Notes: generated by a model not told the origin, from the sequence alone. Counted from the stretch's first letter, positions 43,849 through 55,433 are shown. The stretch is 64,000 bases of DNA from Euclidia mi (GCA_944739405.2 OX123182.2:15573326-15637325); one strand, 5' to 3'. Made by a program: numbers and translations.

Positions 43849-45012
43849 GCACGAACATGACACACTTTGTGATTTATCTCCCACTCAATTATCATTGCAC
43901 CTGTAATCAATTTTACAAAAAATCTGCATTTAAGTGATTATAAAATATAATGGATATAATTTTTGTGTCCAAAAGTATATTTTGTAGTGTTTTGAATTGA
44001 TTGTTTTTAAATACCTTACAATTTGGCAGTTGGTAAAATGTATTTAAACGAAAAGCACCTTTATTAAGCACAATTTAAAAATAAATACCTTTTGCACATT
44101 ATTAGTTAGGCCAAAAGTCTACGCCCTCCAGCGCACTGAGGCACATTTATCCTTACCAACAGTTCCGACCTAATTTATTCAGACCGGTATATAAATTAAA
44201 ATAATAAAGTGTATCTACTTATAGAGCCTTAAGTATTATAAAATTGTCCTTACTTTTACGATAATGACGTGAAATAATTTTCATCCTTCCGGTAAAAACT
44301 ATAAAATGATATCCCATGTCATAAAACGGAATAGTTTATGTAAAGTATTGACACCTGCTCAGCTGTGATAAGGTTTAATTGATCGACCAAGTAACGCATT
44401 AAACCTTCATTTATCAGACACGCCACACATATGTACTTTAGTGCTGCTGAATTGGTATTTCACTGATATCGCTCCATTTTACTAGCTGAAAGTAAATCTA
44501 TTTTTACCGGAATAAGTAATCAGTAGTACGAGTACAAGGAATTAAATAGTATGATGGACGATTTAACAAACCATAGTGGCGATAAAATGTTTAGAGTAAA
44601 TTACGGTATGCGACGTCATATAAATTTTTCGACCCAAAAGATTACAAGACAAGTAATAATAATAATGATATTTTGTGCAATTCACATGGAACTTATGAAC
44701 AATTAGGCATATCAGAATACTATTTCAGGGAATGAAAAATACATTTGTATAATCTTTACAACAACTAGATGCAGGTAACAAAAGTGAGCATGACACAAAA
44801 CTTTGTTCTAGATAAGTATTGAAACCATGGTTTTACTTAAGAATCGGGGTCACTAACCTCTAGGCCAGCAGGCTGGTAGAGTACGAGTAAATTGTATATA
44901 CTGTAAAGAATTACTTCTCAAATTTGATACCACTCTCTCAATTTAATTCGCACAAGCGTGAACTGATATTACAGTACGTACAGGCTTTAATAAACAGATA
45001 CCCAAAGCTATT
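43849..45012. other. No recognisable feature
   Basis: AT-rich DNA with no gene, tRNA head or terminal repeats that I could find. Confidence 0.4.
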
Positions 45013-46740
45013 CATTTTATTTTATTTTATTTATTTATTGAAACCAACAGCGTTACAATAGTATAACTAAACATAAACAATATCCATGTTAAGGCTAATA
45101 ACAGGCTTCAAGTGTAATTATTACAAGTAAATACAATATTGCTGGATTGCGCAGACATGCAAAGAGGTGGCCAAATCTTTAGGAATAGTAACAACTGCTT
45201 AAAATCAAAGTAAGGCAAGGCTTAAATAGGCGTAAATGTATCTTCTGATATGAATACAATATGTATCTCCTGAATAATAATAATATTAAAAGTGTACACA
45301 TTAGGTCATATACTAACCTATAAATAAATTATTTACTCAATTATTATTGTCATACATGTTTGTGATAATTTGCTTTGCATAGGTTTTGAATATCGATTTT
45401 GAAGAAAAGAATAAGTCCGCGTTGTGAAAATCAGAATTGTAAGTACGAGGCATTCTAGTCAGTGGCGAGTTAGCTCCATAATTCGTGGTACGATGAGGTA
45501 CGTCCAGTAAAGGGGTATGACGTGTGCGTCGCAAGGGAACGCGCAGCGCCACACTTGCCACTAGCTGTTCACAATCAATGTGACCATTTACAATGTCATG
45601 TAAAAAGCTCATATTTAATAGCTTTCGTCTCTCTTCTAAAGTAAGAAGACCATGTCGGCGACAGTCCTGTACATAAGGTATTGTCTGATAGTGCAGTCGA
45701 TAGTTAAGATGATCAAGAAACTTTTTCTGTATTCGTTCGATACGATCTTTGTAGATCACATATTGTGGAGACCAGACTTGACAGGCATATTCCAAGATAC
45801 TGCGGACATATGCATAATATACGGTTTTGATAGCAGAGTTATCATTAAATGGTTTACAAGAACGTATAACAAAGCCCAAGTTCCTAAACGCCTTGGCCGA
45901 TATATTATCTATATGATCATTAAGAAGCATTTTTTCATCAAAGAGTACACCTAAATCTCGCACTACTCTAGTTCTTTCAATTTTAATTCCATTAAAGTCA
46001 TAATCAATCATCAGCGGCGTTCTTTTACGTGTGAAAGTAATACATTGGCACTTTTTAACATTAACTGTTATATAATTGTCCGTATAGAATTTAGCTAAAC
46101 TATTCAAATCTGATTGTAATTTAACGCTGTCTGGTTCCGAATTGATTTAAAAAAAATATTTTTGTATCATCCGCATACATTAGGTAATTTGCATATTTAA
46201 TATATTTCCCTATGTCATAAAGGTAAGCATTATAGAAAAGTGGGCCTAAATGGGATCCCTGCGGGACGCCAGAAGGGACATCTACAAAGTCTGAACAATA
46301 TCCTCCAATAACTATAGCTTGCGACCTTTTCGTAAGATATGATTTTACCCATCTAAACAGATCGCTGTGAATACCTAACTCATAAAGCTTTCTTAACAAA
46401 GTGGCGTGATTTACTCGGTCGAAGGCTTTTTCAAAATCCGTGTAAATCACGTCAATCTGTCCACCCCCTTCCATATTTGTTAAAACAAAATCTGTAAAAA
46501 CGGTTAAGTTAGTGATTGTAGACCGAAATTTCAAAAAACCGTGCTGCTGAGCAGTGATACCTCTTGTAAGAGTGGAATCATCGTTCATCTCAATATAGTA
46601 ACTCGTTGCAGTAATTACTCTTGTACTGATACGATTAAAAATCGTATATCTGTATACTAGGGCCCTATAGTTACAGCATAATTTCAAATGAAGCAAGTGT
46701 CTCAGTGGTCTGCGTTTCAGTGGTATAGACCTTAGTGAAT
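45013..46740 (-). mobile_element. Second non-LTR retrotransposon, 5'-truncated
   Basis: Minus-strand LINE copy: partial RT, C-terminal domain, ~300-bp 3' untranslated region and a tail of (AAAT)n repeats (plus strand 'ttcattttattttatttta' at 45013-45042). 5' truncation falls near 46740, just before RT sequence begins. No clear target duplication. RT motif style (QHGF, VPQGSHLGPL) places it in the CR1/Jockey-like part of the LINE tree rather than R1; exact clade not determined. Confidence 0.9.
45337..46740 (-). pseudogene. LINE reverse transcriptase, frameshifted
   Basis: The first frame (46740-46121) has YRALVYRYTIFNRISTRVIT, AQQHGFLKFRSTITNLTVF, DFEKAFDRVNHATLL (catalytic Asp), VPSGVPQGSHLGPLFYNAYL and YADDTKIF (catalytic pair, about 46170). 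It breaks at about 46135-46150 and resumes in another frame as DSVKLQSDLNSLAKFYTDNY, VVRDLGVLFDEKM, YAYVRSILEYACQVWSPQY to the stop at 45337. One indel, one lost frame: a recently dead copy. N-terminal endonuclease and ORF1 are missing. Confidence 0.93.
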
Positions 46741-47479
46741 TTTACGCGATTAAGACCCGTTAAATAATTTCGTACGATTAATACAAAGTTATTTATTTAT
46801 TTAATCATTATAAATACATAGGTTTACAGTGTAATGACTGATTTCAAAAGATCTTATATTTAACATCACGACTAAATCACATGGTATGTAAATCTCATAT
46901 AAGTCCAATCTCATCTTACATAACGCAAAGGCTGGACGTCACGCAATCCGTCAGTAAAGTATATGTACGTTATCAAGTCACTTGCTCATAAAGTACGCCA
47001 TCTTTGTAGCGGCACTCACACACATTACACATGTCGGTACAGTATTAGGGGATAAGCATATAGGCTACTTTAAGTACCGGCGGCCGGTGATTAAATTGTC
47101 CTTTAAACTCGATGCCACGTCCAAATGTTGCACACACATAAACGCTGCTCAGGGATGAAACTGGATTTTGAATTTCAGAATAATTGTTGGACAAAATCAG
47201 GTGCCAAAGTTATGGAGCTAGTGGGTAACAAAGATGCAAAGGTACAATACAGAAAAGCACTGAAACTCTTATACGCCTTCTCACACGTTATCTGTGAGAA
47301 GGCAATCACGGTTTGCGAGAAGATGTTTTTTTGTCTTAATGTCAATAATGTCAATAGTAATAGTGCTTCAGAGAGCACGTGAAGCTACCACTCTTGGCTA
47401 TCACGAAGCTCTATGACAGTTGGTTGAGTCGTGGCGGCCAGTTCAATCCATAGACAGGACAATAGTTGGTATAAAGGTC
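46741..47479. other. No confident gene; 85-codon frame at 47125
   Basis: An ATG-initiated frame (47125-47382) opens MLHTHKRCSGMKLDFEFQNN, but no domain or neighbour supports it. It contains an 11-bp inverted repeat (47275-47285/47293-47303). At 46733-46772 'ttacgcgattaagacccgtt' recurs as a shorter reversed piece at 50935-50955 ('ttatttaacgggtcttaa'), so some of this is repeat. Confidence 0.3.
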
Positions 47480-47600
47480 GGAACATATCTGACGGAAGAT
47501 GCGTCGAACGTATCTTCGGTCGCGTCTATTCCGTCAAATGAGTCGGTACACATCTGACGGAAAATGCGTCGAGCGTATCTGCACATATTCGCTGAAAGCG
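47480..47600. repeat. CG-rich repeat, related to 48865-49040
   Basis: 'atctgacggaagatgcgtcg(a)acgtatct' and 'atctgacggaaaatgcgtcg(a)gcgtatct' stand 65 bp apart (47487, 47552). A related pair of motifs, partly inverted, occurs at 48885-48915 and 49010-49035. Perhaps a small foldback element family; ends not defined. Confidence 0.42.
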
Positions 47601-48864
47601 TGGCTATTGTGCACACATATGAGTTTGCTCGTGCAGGACCGCACTCAGGGCAGCTCAATATTTTACTGTCATATTATTTTACCTAATCATTTTTCGTGTT
47701 CCCTGATGTTATGTAGTCACTGAAATCCTGTAGTTATTTATATTGCAATTCGAGTTAGACTATTAAAATTTGTTTTTATAGTAGCCAACAAGCGTTATTT
47801 GAATATATTTCCTTTAAAGGTATGGAGGTTCAAAAATAAAAGACGATGATACGATTTGGTTACGGTTTTTAACAAAATTTATACAAATTATATAGAAGGG
47901 GTTACAGTTGCAGCGCATGACACAAAATGTTTTCTATGTAGGTATGTATGGAAATTGTTCCCGTGGACCTTTAGCACCTCATACCTAAAAATTGGCACAC
48001 GATACAAGCTAGCAAGTATGCGTTCACTCATAGCACATACTAACACTACATTATTCTACACATTTCGTTTCTCAAAAAATAAGTAAGGTCTGGCGGCCCT
48101 GGAATCTTACTCTACAACGCGTCAATCAAAATCACCGATATGGGAATGACATGGATATGGTATGTCCAATACCTACAAATTTAGCATGCATACCTACGAA
48201 ATTAGCGTGCATACATACGAAGCGTTGGGCAAATAAAATGGCTGCCATTTGGGTTGTACTTCAGAATATAATCGATATCGATATGGAGCCGGTTAGAAGA
48301 AAATAATACATTTTTGTAGTACGTTACTTTAGTTAGTTTAAATCGTTTGCCAGATTAGTTTATTCCTTAATGCAAATGTGGGCAAACATGGCAAAGCGAA
48401 AGACGACCCTTGTATCAAACATGTAACAAAATATTCTCTGGTAGCCAATATATATACTGTGTCGCTGAGAAAGTACTGGACATGAATGGCACCATACATA
48501 CGGTAATGAAACACATAGCCTAAAGCACGGATTCATCTGGTTTTTAAACATATTTATGCACAAAAACAAAATGATTATGTTTGATATACAACGATTTCAT
48601 TGCAGATGTACCACAAACCTTGGCGAAAAATATGGCGACAGTCGCACGAATGACATTTCTTATAAAATATCGTCATGATTAATTTATTCAGTAAACTATG
48701 GCTGTCTCCTTTTTCTGACAGAGAATTCCCTAAGACAAAACGAGACAACACTATGTTTGGTGGCTTTATGTCGATTTCGTATAAGTATATGTGTATTTTA
48801 TAATTTTTCTATATGTACTATTGCCCTGTTCATTTATATTCCTTACTCAAAGATCAAAATTCAC
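47601..48864. other. No recognisable feature
   Basis: AT-rich. Frames at 47856-48086 and 48360-48569 are short and unrecognised. Confidence 0.35.
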
Positions 48865-49040
48865 GTGGTGCGTGGGGTGCGCGACGTCGACGGATAATGC
48901 GTTGACGGAAACGGAACAGACGCTGTACGCTCGACGTACTAACGAATCATCGGTCAGGTGTGAACGGTTGAACGTTTTTCTATATATTTGTATGTTTTGG
49001 CGTTACGCGACGGATCTTGCGTCAGATATTTGTCGACCCT
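48865..49040. repeat. CG-rich foldback-like repeat
   Basis: 'gcgcgacgtcgacggataat' at the left and, on the minus strand, 'gggtcgacaaatatctgacg' 'caagatccgtcgcgtaacgc' at the right share 'gacgg(a)..gcgt' blocks with 47480-47600. The middle is AT-rich. Probably one copy of the same unidentified element. Confidence 0.4.
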
Positions 49041-49264
49041 TAACCTCAAATTATAACCAAACCTGCATATTATTTTTTTCTATTGTTCCGTGTTTATAAA
49101 ATCTTGTAAAATGTAGAAAATCTTGTTAGCCGGCAAGATACTTTAATACTATTTTTAAACAGGAAAATGGCGCTATAAATATTTATTGGCTTCAATGAAT
49201 TTAGATGCTAATTAGTATCTCCTCTTTCCCAAAAGCCCAGTGCAATACCGATAGTAGCGCTCAT

Positions 49265-49505
49265 AGCGAGACTTGGCTTGCCGTTCGTAACAGATCGGCA
49301 AAGTTAAGCAACGCTTGCACAGGTCACCACTTGGATGGGTGACCGCGTGTGGCATTTACATCTGAGCGCTACCGTGTTTCGGAGGGCACGTAAAGCCGTC
49401 GGTCCCGGTTCTTGTCTAAAGATAATGATCGTTAGGCCATGTCGGAGGCCTTCGGGCGGTCTGAAAACTCCGACACCAGAGTTGGCCACACACTCACACG
49501 AAAAA
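49265..49505 (+). mobile_element. 5S-rRNA-derived SINE (SINE3-type)
   Basis: 'agatcggcaaagttaagcaa' and 'cacttggatgggtgaccgcg' correspond to 5S rRNA around its internal pol III promoter (A box and C box), correctly spaced. Then come 'tttcggagggcacgtaaagc', 'cgtcggtcccggttcttgtc' and 'ctccgacaccagagttggcc'; the end is 'cacacgaaaaacaaacaaac'. The 5' third is 5S-like, the remainder is not, so this is a SINE, not a 5S gene. Confidence 0.78.
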
Positions 49506-49943
49506 CAAACAAACAGTGCAATACCGATACCTAAAGACGCTAAAACTGAAAGTAACACGCGTGCTTAAGCCCTTAGATTTTGTTATTGACCTAAAGAAAG
49601 TTTACTGGGTACTGTATACAAACCCATAACTCGTATCTAAGCGAACTTAATATATTTTTGGGATTCGACTCGAAGACTTGATTTGTTATTTGAAAACAGT
49701 TTATTGTTATTCTTTTTTAGATTTATTCTTAGAGAATTTGATACATTTTTAAGAATGAATATAATATGTTACCTTCCTAATCCGGATAATAAGTTGTACT
49801 GAGAAAGCTTAAGGAGCAAAATTAAAGAAAACAGATAAAATATATTTTCCGTAGTAATCTTAACATGATTTTCTTATGCTTTTCCGATACCTACCTGTAT
49901 TCAAACATTTCTTATAATTTAATCATGGCAACTGATAATTGGC
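49506..49943. other. No recognisable feature
   Basis: AT-rich sequence; nothing seen. Confidence 0.4.
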
Positions 49944-49991
49944 GTGTTGGGAGAGGCCTATGTCCAGCAGTGGACTGCGATAGGCTGATTG
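49944..49991 (+). repeat. LINE/SINE 3' tail fragment
   Basis: 'gttgggagaggcctatgtcc', 'agcagtggactgcgataggc', 'tgattgaaaa': the shared LINE 3' end without body, probably an extreme 5' truncation. Confidence 0.52.
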
Positions 49992-50173
49992 AAAAAGAAC
50001 CGATAATTGGCATTCTTTTTTTAATTTTACGTGATTGACAAATATGTAAGGTATCAAAATTTGGCAGTCGAAGCAGTGTTTTGCATAATGAAAAAAATAA
50101 TTACTTTTTACTGTTCCTACGGGATATATACCACGTACCTTTGTTTTGAGTAACCGATATTTCGGTACTGTTG

Positions 50174-50217
50174 CAAGCGCCATGTTCACGGATGTACATC
50201 CGTGAACATGGCGTTTG
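50174..50217. repeat. 44-bp palindrome, no spacer
   Basis: caagcgccatgttcacggat...atccgtgaacatggcgtttg reads as its own reverse complement with one G.T mismatch pair (50177/50214); the centre is gatgtacatc, so the spacer is zero. Perfect palindromes of this arm length are usually unstable in replication, which makes its survival or recency notable. Confidence 0.95.
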
Positions 50218-50875
50218 TGACCACGAAAGTTTAAATTCCTATATGAAAAAAAAATACGAAAGCAAAACTCAAGAAAATATAGTAGCTCTAATTACCTAGC
50301 AAATTACGCGATAAACGACATTTAATTTTAAGAACATAAAATTAATAAATATGATGATCCAATGAAGGTAAGGTTAGTAGTTCGAGTGAGTAAAGTTGAT
50401 AAACCTTCAATGGCTTGTACTAAGTTCGAAATTCTCGTAATTTCTGGAACCTATTGGCTAGTCCTTCAACATCAAAAGTGCCACGCATGACATAACTCTT
50501 TTACTTTTCCAAGAATATCTCCAAGCAATGTTCAAAATGGTTTCAGATTTGATACTTCAGCAACTAGCGTGAAATTCTGAAAGTAATATGGAGATATGTC
50601 AGCATTTTATGTCTCGGTGATTTTGTAAGTATAATGTAAAAATGCAGAGAGTGGAAGTAGTCACTTGCTAGTATTATTTTTGTGAATATAGTAGTGTGTT
50701 TCTCCTGCTGCTAGTATCCTGTAGTGTGTTTTAAGCATATATTTCAGATTTTTTTATGAATGACTCTAGTTCGAGACCAGTTGTGTAGCTTATAAGAATT
50801 ATAAGACAATCGACATAAGGTTTTAATCTAGCGTGATTTTTATATAATATTATCATACAAAATTATATTGCTGCA
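50218..50875. other. No recognisable feature
   Basis: AT-rich sequence; nothing seen. Confidence 0.4.
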
Positions 50876-50930
50876 ATATTACACCTCTACCTACCCCTTC
50901 GGGGATACAGGCGTGAGTCTATAAAAAAAA
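50876..50930 (+). mobile_element. SINE-D 3' fragment
   Basis: 'aatattacacctctacctac', 'cccttcggggatacaggcgt', 'gagtctat' and an A9 run: the last ~55 bp of SINE-D. Confidence 0.65.
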
Positions 50931-50974
50931 ATACAAAATTATTTAACGGGTCTTAATAATACCTATACTGTTCT

Positions 50975-51090
50975 CGAAAGACATGTGAAGTCTGCCAACC
51001 CGCACTTGGCCATCGTGGTGGACTATGGCCTTACCCTTTTGTGTGAGAAGAGGGCAGTGCCCAGCAGTGGGACAGTATAAAGGGGTGATG
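50975..51090 (+). mobile_element. SINE 3' part (family of 52078)
   Basis: 'agacatgtgaagtctgccaa', 'cccgcacttggccatcgtgg', 'tggactatggccttaccctt', 'cagtgcccagcagtgggaca' and a (gatgat) tail. Same region as 34242-34360, opposite orientation. The head is lost. Confidence 0.65.
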
Positions 51091-52077
51091 ATTATTTAAT
51101 AATACTTGCGGCAATGAAATAAATTTAGGCTGAAAAAATCGAATGTTACTTTTTGTCACTTAAATATTTTTCTTTCTAAAGTCCAACGACGACGACTTTC
51201 CCAACGACGCGCGGTATCGCAGGCGCTGCTTAGTAATCAAGGGTTAAGATCAACCCACGTTACCGAGGAACTATGATGTAACTTTAGTAACTTAACCTTC
51301 TCGCTCACTTTAAAACTTAACTTCCTCCCGCAGTTAATTAGTTAAGTTTACATTTGAATCAAGTTTCCTAATACGCGTTAATAGACCGCTGTCATGTAAC
51401 ATTTTGTATGGAGAGCAAACGTTGTTAGTTGGGTTGGTGCGTTTAGTGTGATTAGTTTTCTGAACGTTAAGGCCTTTCAACTATGGTGGTTAATCAATAT
51501 ATATAGCATGGTTGAGTTTGATTGGATAACGCAAGTAGGTTTTAAAACTATATTATTTTAAACTACTGACTTGAAATATTATTATGACTAGCTCGCATTA
51601 TTCAATATTATGATTTCACGTATCTTTGAGGGCATAAATATTTTTTCTCGGTCCTTTCAGCCAGTTGATATCTGCTGTGACGGGAAAATGTTGGTAGCTC
51701 AAATCAGCCATGCTGACAGGCAAATTGAAGAATTTATACCTTCAAAATAATTTCCGTGCCATTAAAGGAAACCTGTAAAGAAATTTTAAGACAGTACAAC
51801 AACAGAAAGTGCCAATTTAGCAATTAGAAGTACTTTAGCTGTGATGAGTGTCAGGCAGTAAATGAGGAATGCGGTGAAGAATAATAATGAAGTAGATAAA
51901 ACGAATGTACAAAGACAAAATGGCGCTTACTCTGATGGTTGTTTATTCGCGAGAGATATGCGAGGTAACTGAACATGGTACGAGAAAATATATAAGGGTT
52001 GTGTAACTTGGGTTTAAAATATTCAATGCGTATCTATTTAATAATATTCAATTCAGTAACAAAGTTGCTAGCCAAAG
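51091..52077. other. No confident feature
   Basis: The stretch 51180-51480 is less AT-rich and holds many 'aacttaac/gttaag' words, reminiscent of 11140-11290, but I could not define a unit. The remainder shows nothing. Confidence 0.3.
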
Positions 52078-52310
52078 ACAGTGATAGCCTAGTGGAGAGA
52101 TTAACAGATTGATACGCAAAGTCGGAAGTTCAAACCTAGGCAAACGACAGATTTTCGAAGCTAAGTGCGTGTATTATTTTTTTATAGGAAAACATCGAGG
52201 AAATCAGCATGTCTGAGAGTTCTGTATAATGTTCTTGAATGACGTGTGAAGCCTGCCGACCCGCACTTGACCAGCATGGTGGGCTATGGGCTTACTACTA
52301 GACTTCACTC
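52078..52310 (+). mobile_element. tRNA-derived SINE, diverged
   Basis: The head 'cagtgatagcctagtggaga' (A-box-like) and 'ggaagttcaaacctaggcaa' (B-box-like), then 'cgaagctaagtgcgtgtatt', 'ggaaaacatcgaggaaatca', 'atgacgtgtgaagcctgccg' and 'cccgcacttgaccagcatgg'. It joins the head missing at 50975 and 34242 to their common 3' part, so it is the most complete member here, although its end is degraded. Confidence 0.63.
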
Positions 52311-52647
52311 GTAACTTCCTTCGCGTGTTAGTTAGTAAACGCGGTAAAAAGTCTATATAACTCCTTACAAAAATTTATCCCATAAAATCGCTTTATTGCC
52401 ATGTGAAAGAAGGCCTAATAAACAACAGTGGATTTTCTTGTTAGAAACCTGTTTTGAAGATTGAATAACATCACTAGATTCGTGTTGGCGATCTTGCTAG
52501 AAATTGGCTACGTGCCGGACTGTCCGTTTTTATTAATAGTGCAAGCGGTTTTATTTCAACTTGCATTGTGTAACTGAACTTTCTTACACGTATGTACTTT
52601 TAATAGTGTAAGAAGTGAGAAAAGGACTCGATAATATCTGTGCTAAT
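52311..52647. other. No recognisable feature
   Basis: AT-rich sequence; nothing seen. Confidence 0.4.
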
Positions 52648-52735
52648 ATTATTAAGGTGGAGAGTTTGTTGGATTGAACGCGCTAAACTCAGGAACTACT
52701 AAAAAACATTACGCTATGAAGCACGAGTGTAATGA
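52648..52735 (+). mobile_element. Helitron-B with internal deletion
   Basis: 'ctaatattattaaggtggag', 'gtttgttggattgaacgcgc', 'taaactcaggaactact' then directly 'acattacgctatgaagcacg' and 'agtgtaatg'. About 70 bp of the centre and the 3' hairpin are missing. Confidence 0.53.
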
Positions 52736-54035
52736 AATCCCATATACTCAACAATCATTTTGATCATATGATATGTAGGTAATAACCGGAATGTATAATC
52801 CAGGGATAAATTTGGTGAAAATTTATTCTGCTCCATCATACTTGAAGACACATAAGACTAGTCAACAATGTTCTGGTAGATTAATTTTGCGCAAGATTTG
52901 ATTTTGCCACGTATTTCCCTTATGGGGTTGATAATACATGGAACTTATATAAGTTGTGTACCCTCAGAGAATCATCAACAATGTATTACTAGATTACATC
53001 TTCCTGTCAAAATACATAACAAAAAATGCCCAAAAAAATAAACCCCTAAATACAATGTCAAAAGCAACTCAGCCAAAAATTCACAATTCAGAAGACAAAA
53101 CGTTACATCACAAAAAGTCATATACATACAACAGACATGCAACCATGTCTACGCACACATACAATATACATTCAACAGACACACTGGCGTACACACACAT
53201 ACTAAGCTATAGTATGTAACAGCGTTTGTAGGTACATGTTTGGCTCACAAACGTTGACTGAGCCCGCAGTGACGGCGCTGGCATACAACGGGCGTGTGTA
53301 ATTGTTTTGCTAAAACGCAAAACGTGTTAATTTCCCGGTTGAGCAAAAAAGAGCGAGATAGCATTCATCTGGCGGAGCGATAACGCGGACAAAGTGGTTC
53401 ACGAGGGGCCATGGTGACACTGTGTATGTTACAGGAAGAGAATCAAGTGTGTGTTGTCTTTCTACTTCTCGGTTTGATGTCAAAAATAATGAGGATATTT
53501 TTGTAAGACTACACGAATTCTAAATTCTTGCCTGACGGCAAACACTTTAGTGTCAGTTTACTTTGTTTATGATTTACTTGCTGAATGAATTAACATTTAA
53601 TTGGTTTCCTCCAACTATTCTTTCCAACACTTTTACAATACACATCCACTTTCAACCATTACTAGCCTAAGAACTAGGAAAGTTAGCGAATACACAGTTG
53701 GAAAGCATTAGCCTGTCACGTACTGGCTCTGATATTCAATTCTGTGATCGCATATTTGACAGACTTTGTGAAGTTATGTACGTATGCAATTGTTAGTTGT
53801 AACTGGTTGCATGCTCCACCGAGTTTGATTGTCAGTGGCGGCCGTCGTAAAGTTCTCCTCGAGTTGTCATGTATCCTGAAACTGCTCCACTATAAAAAAT
53901 AAATCGTTTATATTCTTGGTTGAAGTCATTGTATTTCTGTCTCAACTCCAACTCTGTCAGAACACAGGGATAAATAACATTGGACATAGCTTTGTAAGCA
54001 GTTCCAGAGCACTTGAAAGCATTTACCTAGAAACT
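52736..54035. other. No confident gene; A/C-rich segment then CG-rich segment
   Basis: 52985-53215 is strongly A/C-rich and nearly G-free on the plus strand, with cacaca/tacata runs; the 87-codon frame there is low complexity. 53240-53450 is richer in CG ('gacggcgctggcatacaacg', 'atctggcggagcgataacgc'), and 53830-53850 has 'ttgtcagtggcggccgtcgt' with an initiator-like tcagt. A promoter is possible but unsupported by a gene. Confidence 0.3.
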
Positions 54036-54070
54036 CATAATGTTACAGTACATTGTACTGTAACATTATG
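54036..54070. repeat. 35-bp palindrome, 1-nt centre
   Basis: Arms cataatgttacagtaca and tgtactgtaacattatg around a central t, perfect. No relation to the other hairpins. Confidence 0.93.
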
Positions 54071-54151
54071 GCAATGTGCAAATGAGGTTTTTTGCGCAAT
54101 CACCGACGCTTTCAGATATACTTGTGAATAAGTTCTTCTCTTCTTCATGTC

Positions 54152-54225
54152 AAATTTCAGCTTTTGCACCCAGTATCGGCTGTGCGTTGTCTGTCAGTGA
54201 ACCAGTAACGCGAGAATTTTATTTT
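54152..54225 (-). mobile_element. Helitron-A 5' fragment
   Basis: Plus strand 'caaatttcagcttttgcacc', 'agtatcggctgtgcgttgtc', 'tgtcagtgaaccagtaacgc': reversed first ~75 bp of Helitron-A. The truncation edge resembles that of 57492-57572. Confidence 0.55.
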
Positions 54226-54571
54226 TATTTATCGATTGATTGACTTGCGAAATAACATATGCGATCTAATTATAAGACAAGGACATAAATAGATTTCAAA
54301 GTTTATTCCTGGCTTTATCTGTGTTAAACTTATTGAATAGACTTAGGCTTTTTTTGTGAATCTTCTGTCACCAGAATTCGATAGGACAACGGAAAATTGA
54401 AATAAATATCTTCATTCCGTGACAAACAGCCTAAAATACCCTATTTTAATCTGGCAAATGGTGGGTAAATCTGGCACCAAGTATGAGGTAAAATTATTCT
54501 TTGTTAAGTAATAAAACCTTTTCTATTTTTAAGTCAAAACTAGACTTTGAATGTTGCTTATCAAGACGTTT
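54226..54571. other. No recognisable feature
   Basis: AT-rich sequence; nothing seen. Confidence 0.4.
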
Positions 54572-54689
54572 ACGGCCAGTCCCAATATTTGATCTATACA
54601 TAGAAAGGCTACTAGAGGTGGATATAAGATATAAGCTCCATACAAAATATGACAAATCTATGGATAGACCAAATATTGCGACCGGCCGT
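54572..54689. mobile_element. Short MITE, family of 28.8 kb
   Basis: Inverted ends ggccagtcccaatatttgat and, reversed from the right, ggccggtcgcaatatttggt agree at 17 of 20 positions. The centre has 'agctccatacaaaatatgac', the reverse of the 28752-28873 core. The frame 54501-54716 is a by-product. Confidence 0.62.
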
Positions 54690-55177
54690 TACACTTTTTC
54701 TAGAACATTAAAATAATGAAAATAATAATATCAACACTCTGAAAAATATAGATATTCTCTGGTAATTGTATCAAACAACAAAAATTCCGACGTTGTCGCC
54801 CCAGTCCCAGAGGATGGCGCAATGCCGCTTGTGACACAACATTGTACGCCGGGAACAGATTCTGCACGCGTTTGCCCTTCCATGCATAGGCTAATGAGGA
54901 ACATGTTTGTAGTTATCCTTATTTAGAAACCAGTATTGTTATTAAATTTATCTTATAATTTATACGGGTAGACTTGGCTAAGAATGCTTTTAACATTAAG
55001 CCTGTCATTGTATCTACTTGCAGATTTTGTACATAAATATTTGCCAGAGGCAGAATCGCACTGCTGAACAAAGAACTCTCTTAATTTGCGTCACAACAAC
55101 ATTTTGAGTCGATTCAAGCATTTGGCCTAGCTTGTTGGCGAGGTTTATTGGTGTGCTGTCTGACTCTATTTAAGATA
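54690..55177. other. No recognisable feature
   Basis: Nothing recognised; 54790-54880 is less AT-rich ('ccccagtcccagaggatggc'). Confidence 0.35.
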
Positions 55178-55433
55178 GAAGGAAAGTACCAATTATGGAA
55201 TAAATAACCCATATTTAATACCATTATATTTTCAATTTCATGAGTATATCTAAATGCCGAGAATATTCCAAAATGTCTGAATTGGATAATTTTACATTAA
55301 TTTTGGATTTAGTTCATGATTTGTACCTTTTGTCTACTACAACAACTTTTGGAATATTCGCGGCGCTTAATCTTCGAAATATAACGTAATCCATATTAGG
55401 AACGTACCTATTCCATAATTGGCACCTTTCCTC
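55178..55433. mobile_element. MITE with ~25-bp inverted ends and TA target
   Basis: The left end gaaggaaagtaccaattatg(gaata) and the right end reversed gaggaaaggtgccaattatg(gaata) match at 22 of 25 positions (one or two indel choices) and are each bordered by TA. 256 bp, no coding. Tc1/mariner-type MITE by target and termini; single copy in the window. Confidence 0.78.

Noticed and set aside
49290..49350. 5S rRNA gene or pseudogene
   Set aside because: Only the internal-promoter third resembles 5S and it is fused to a body shared with 19690-19885, so it is a SINE.
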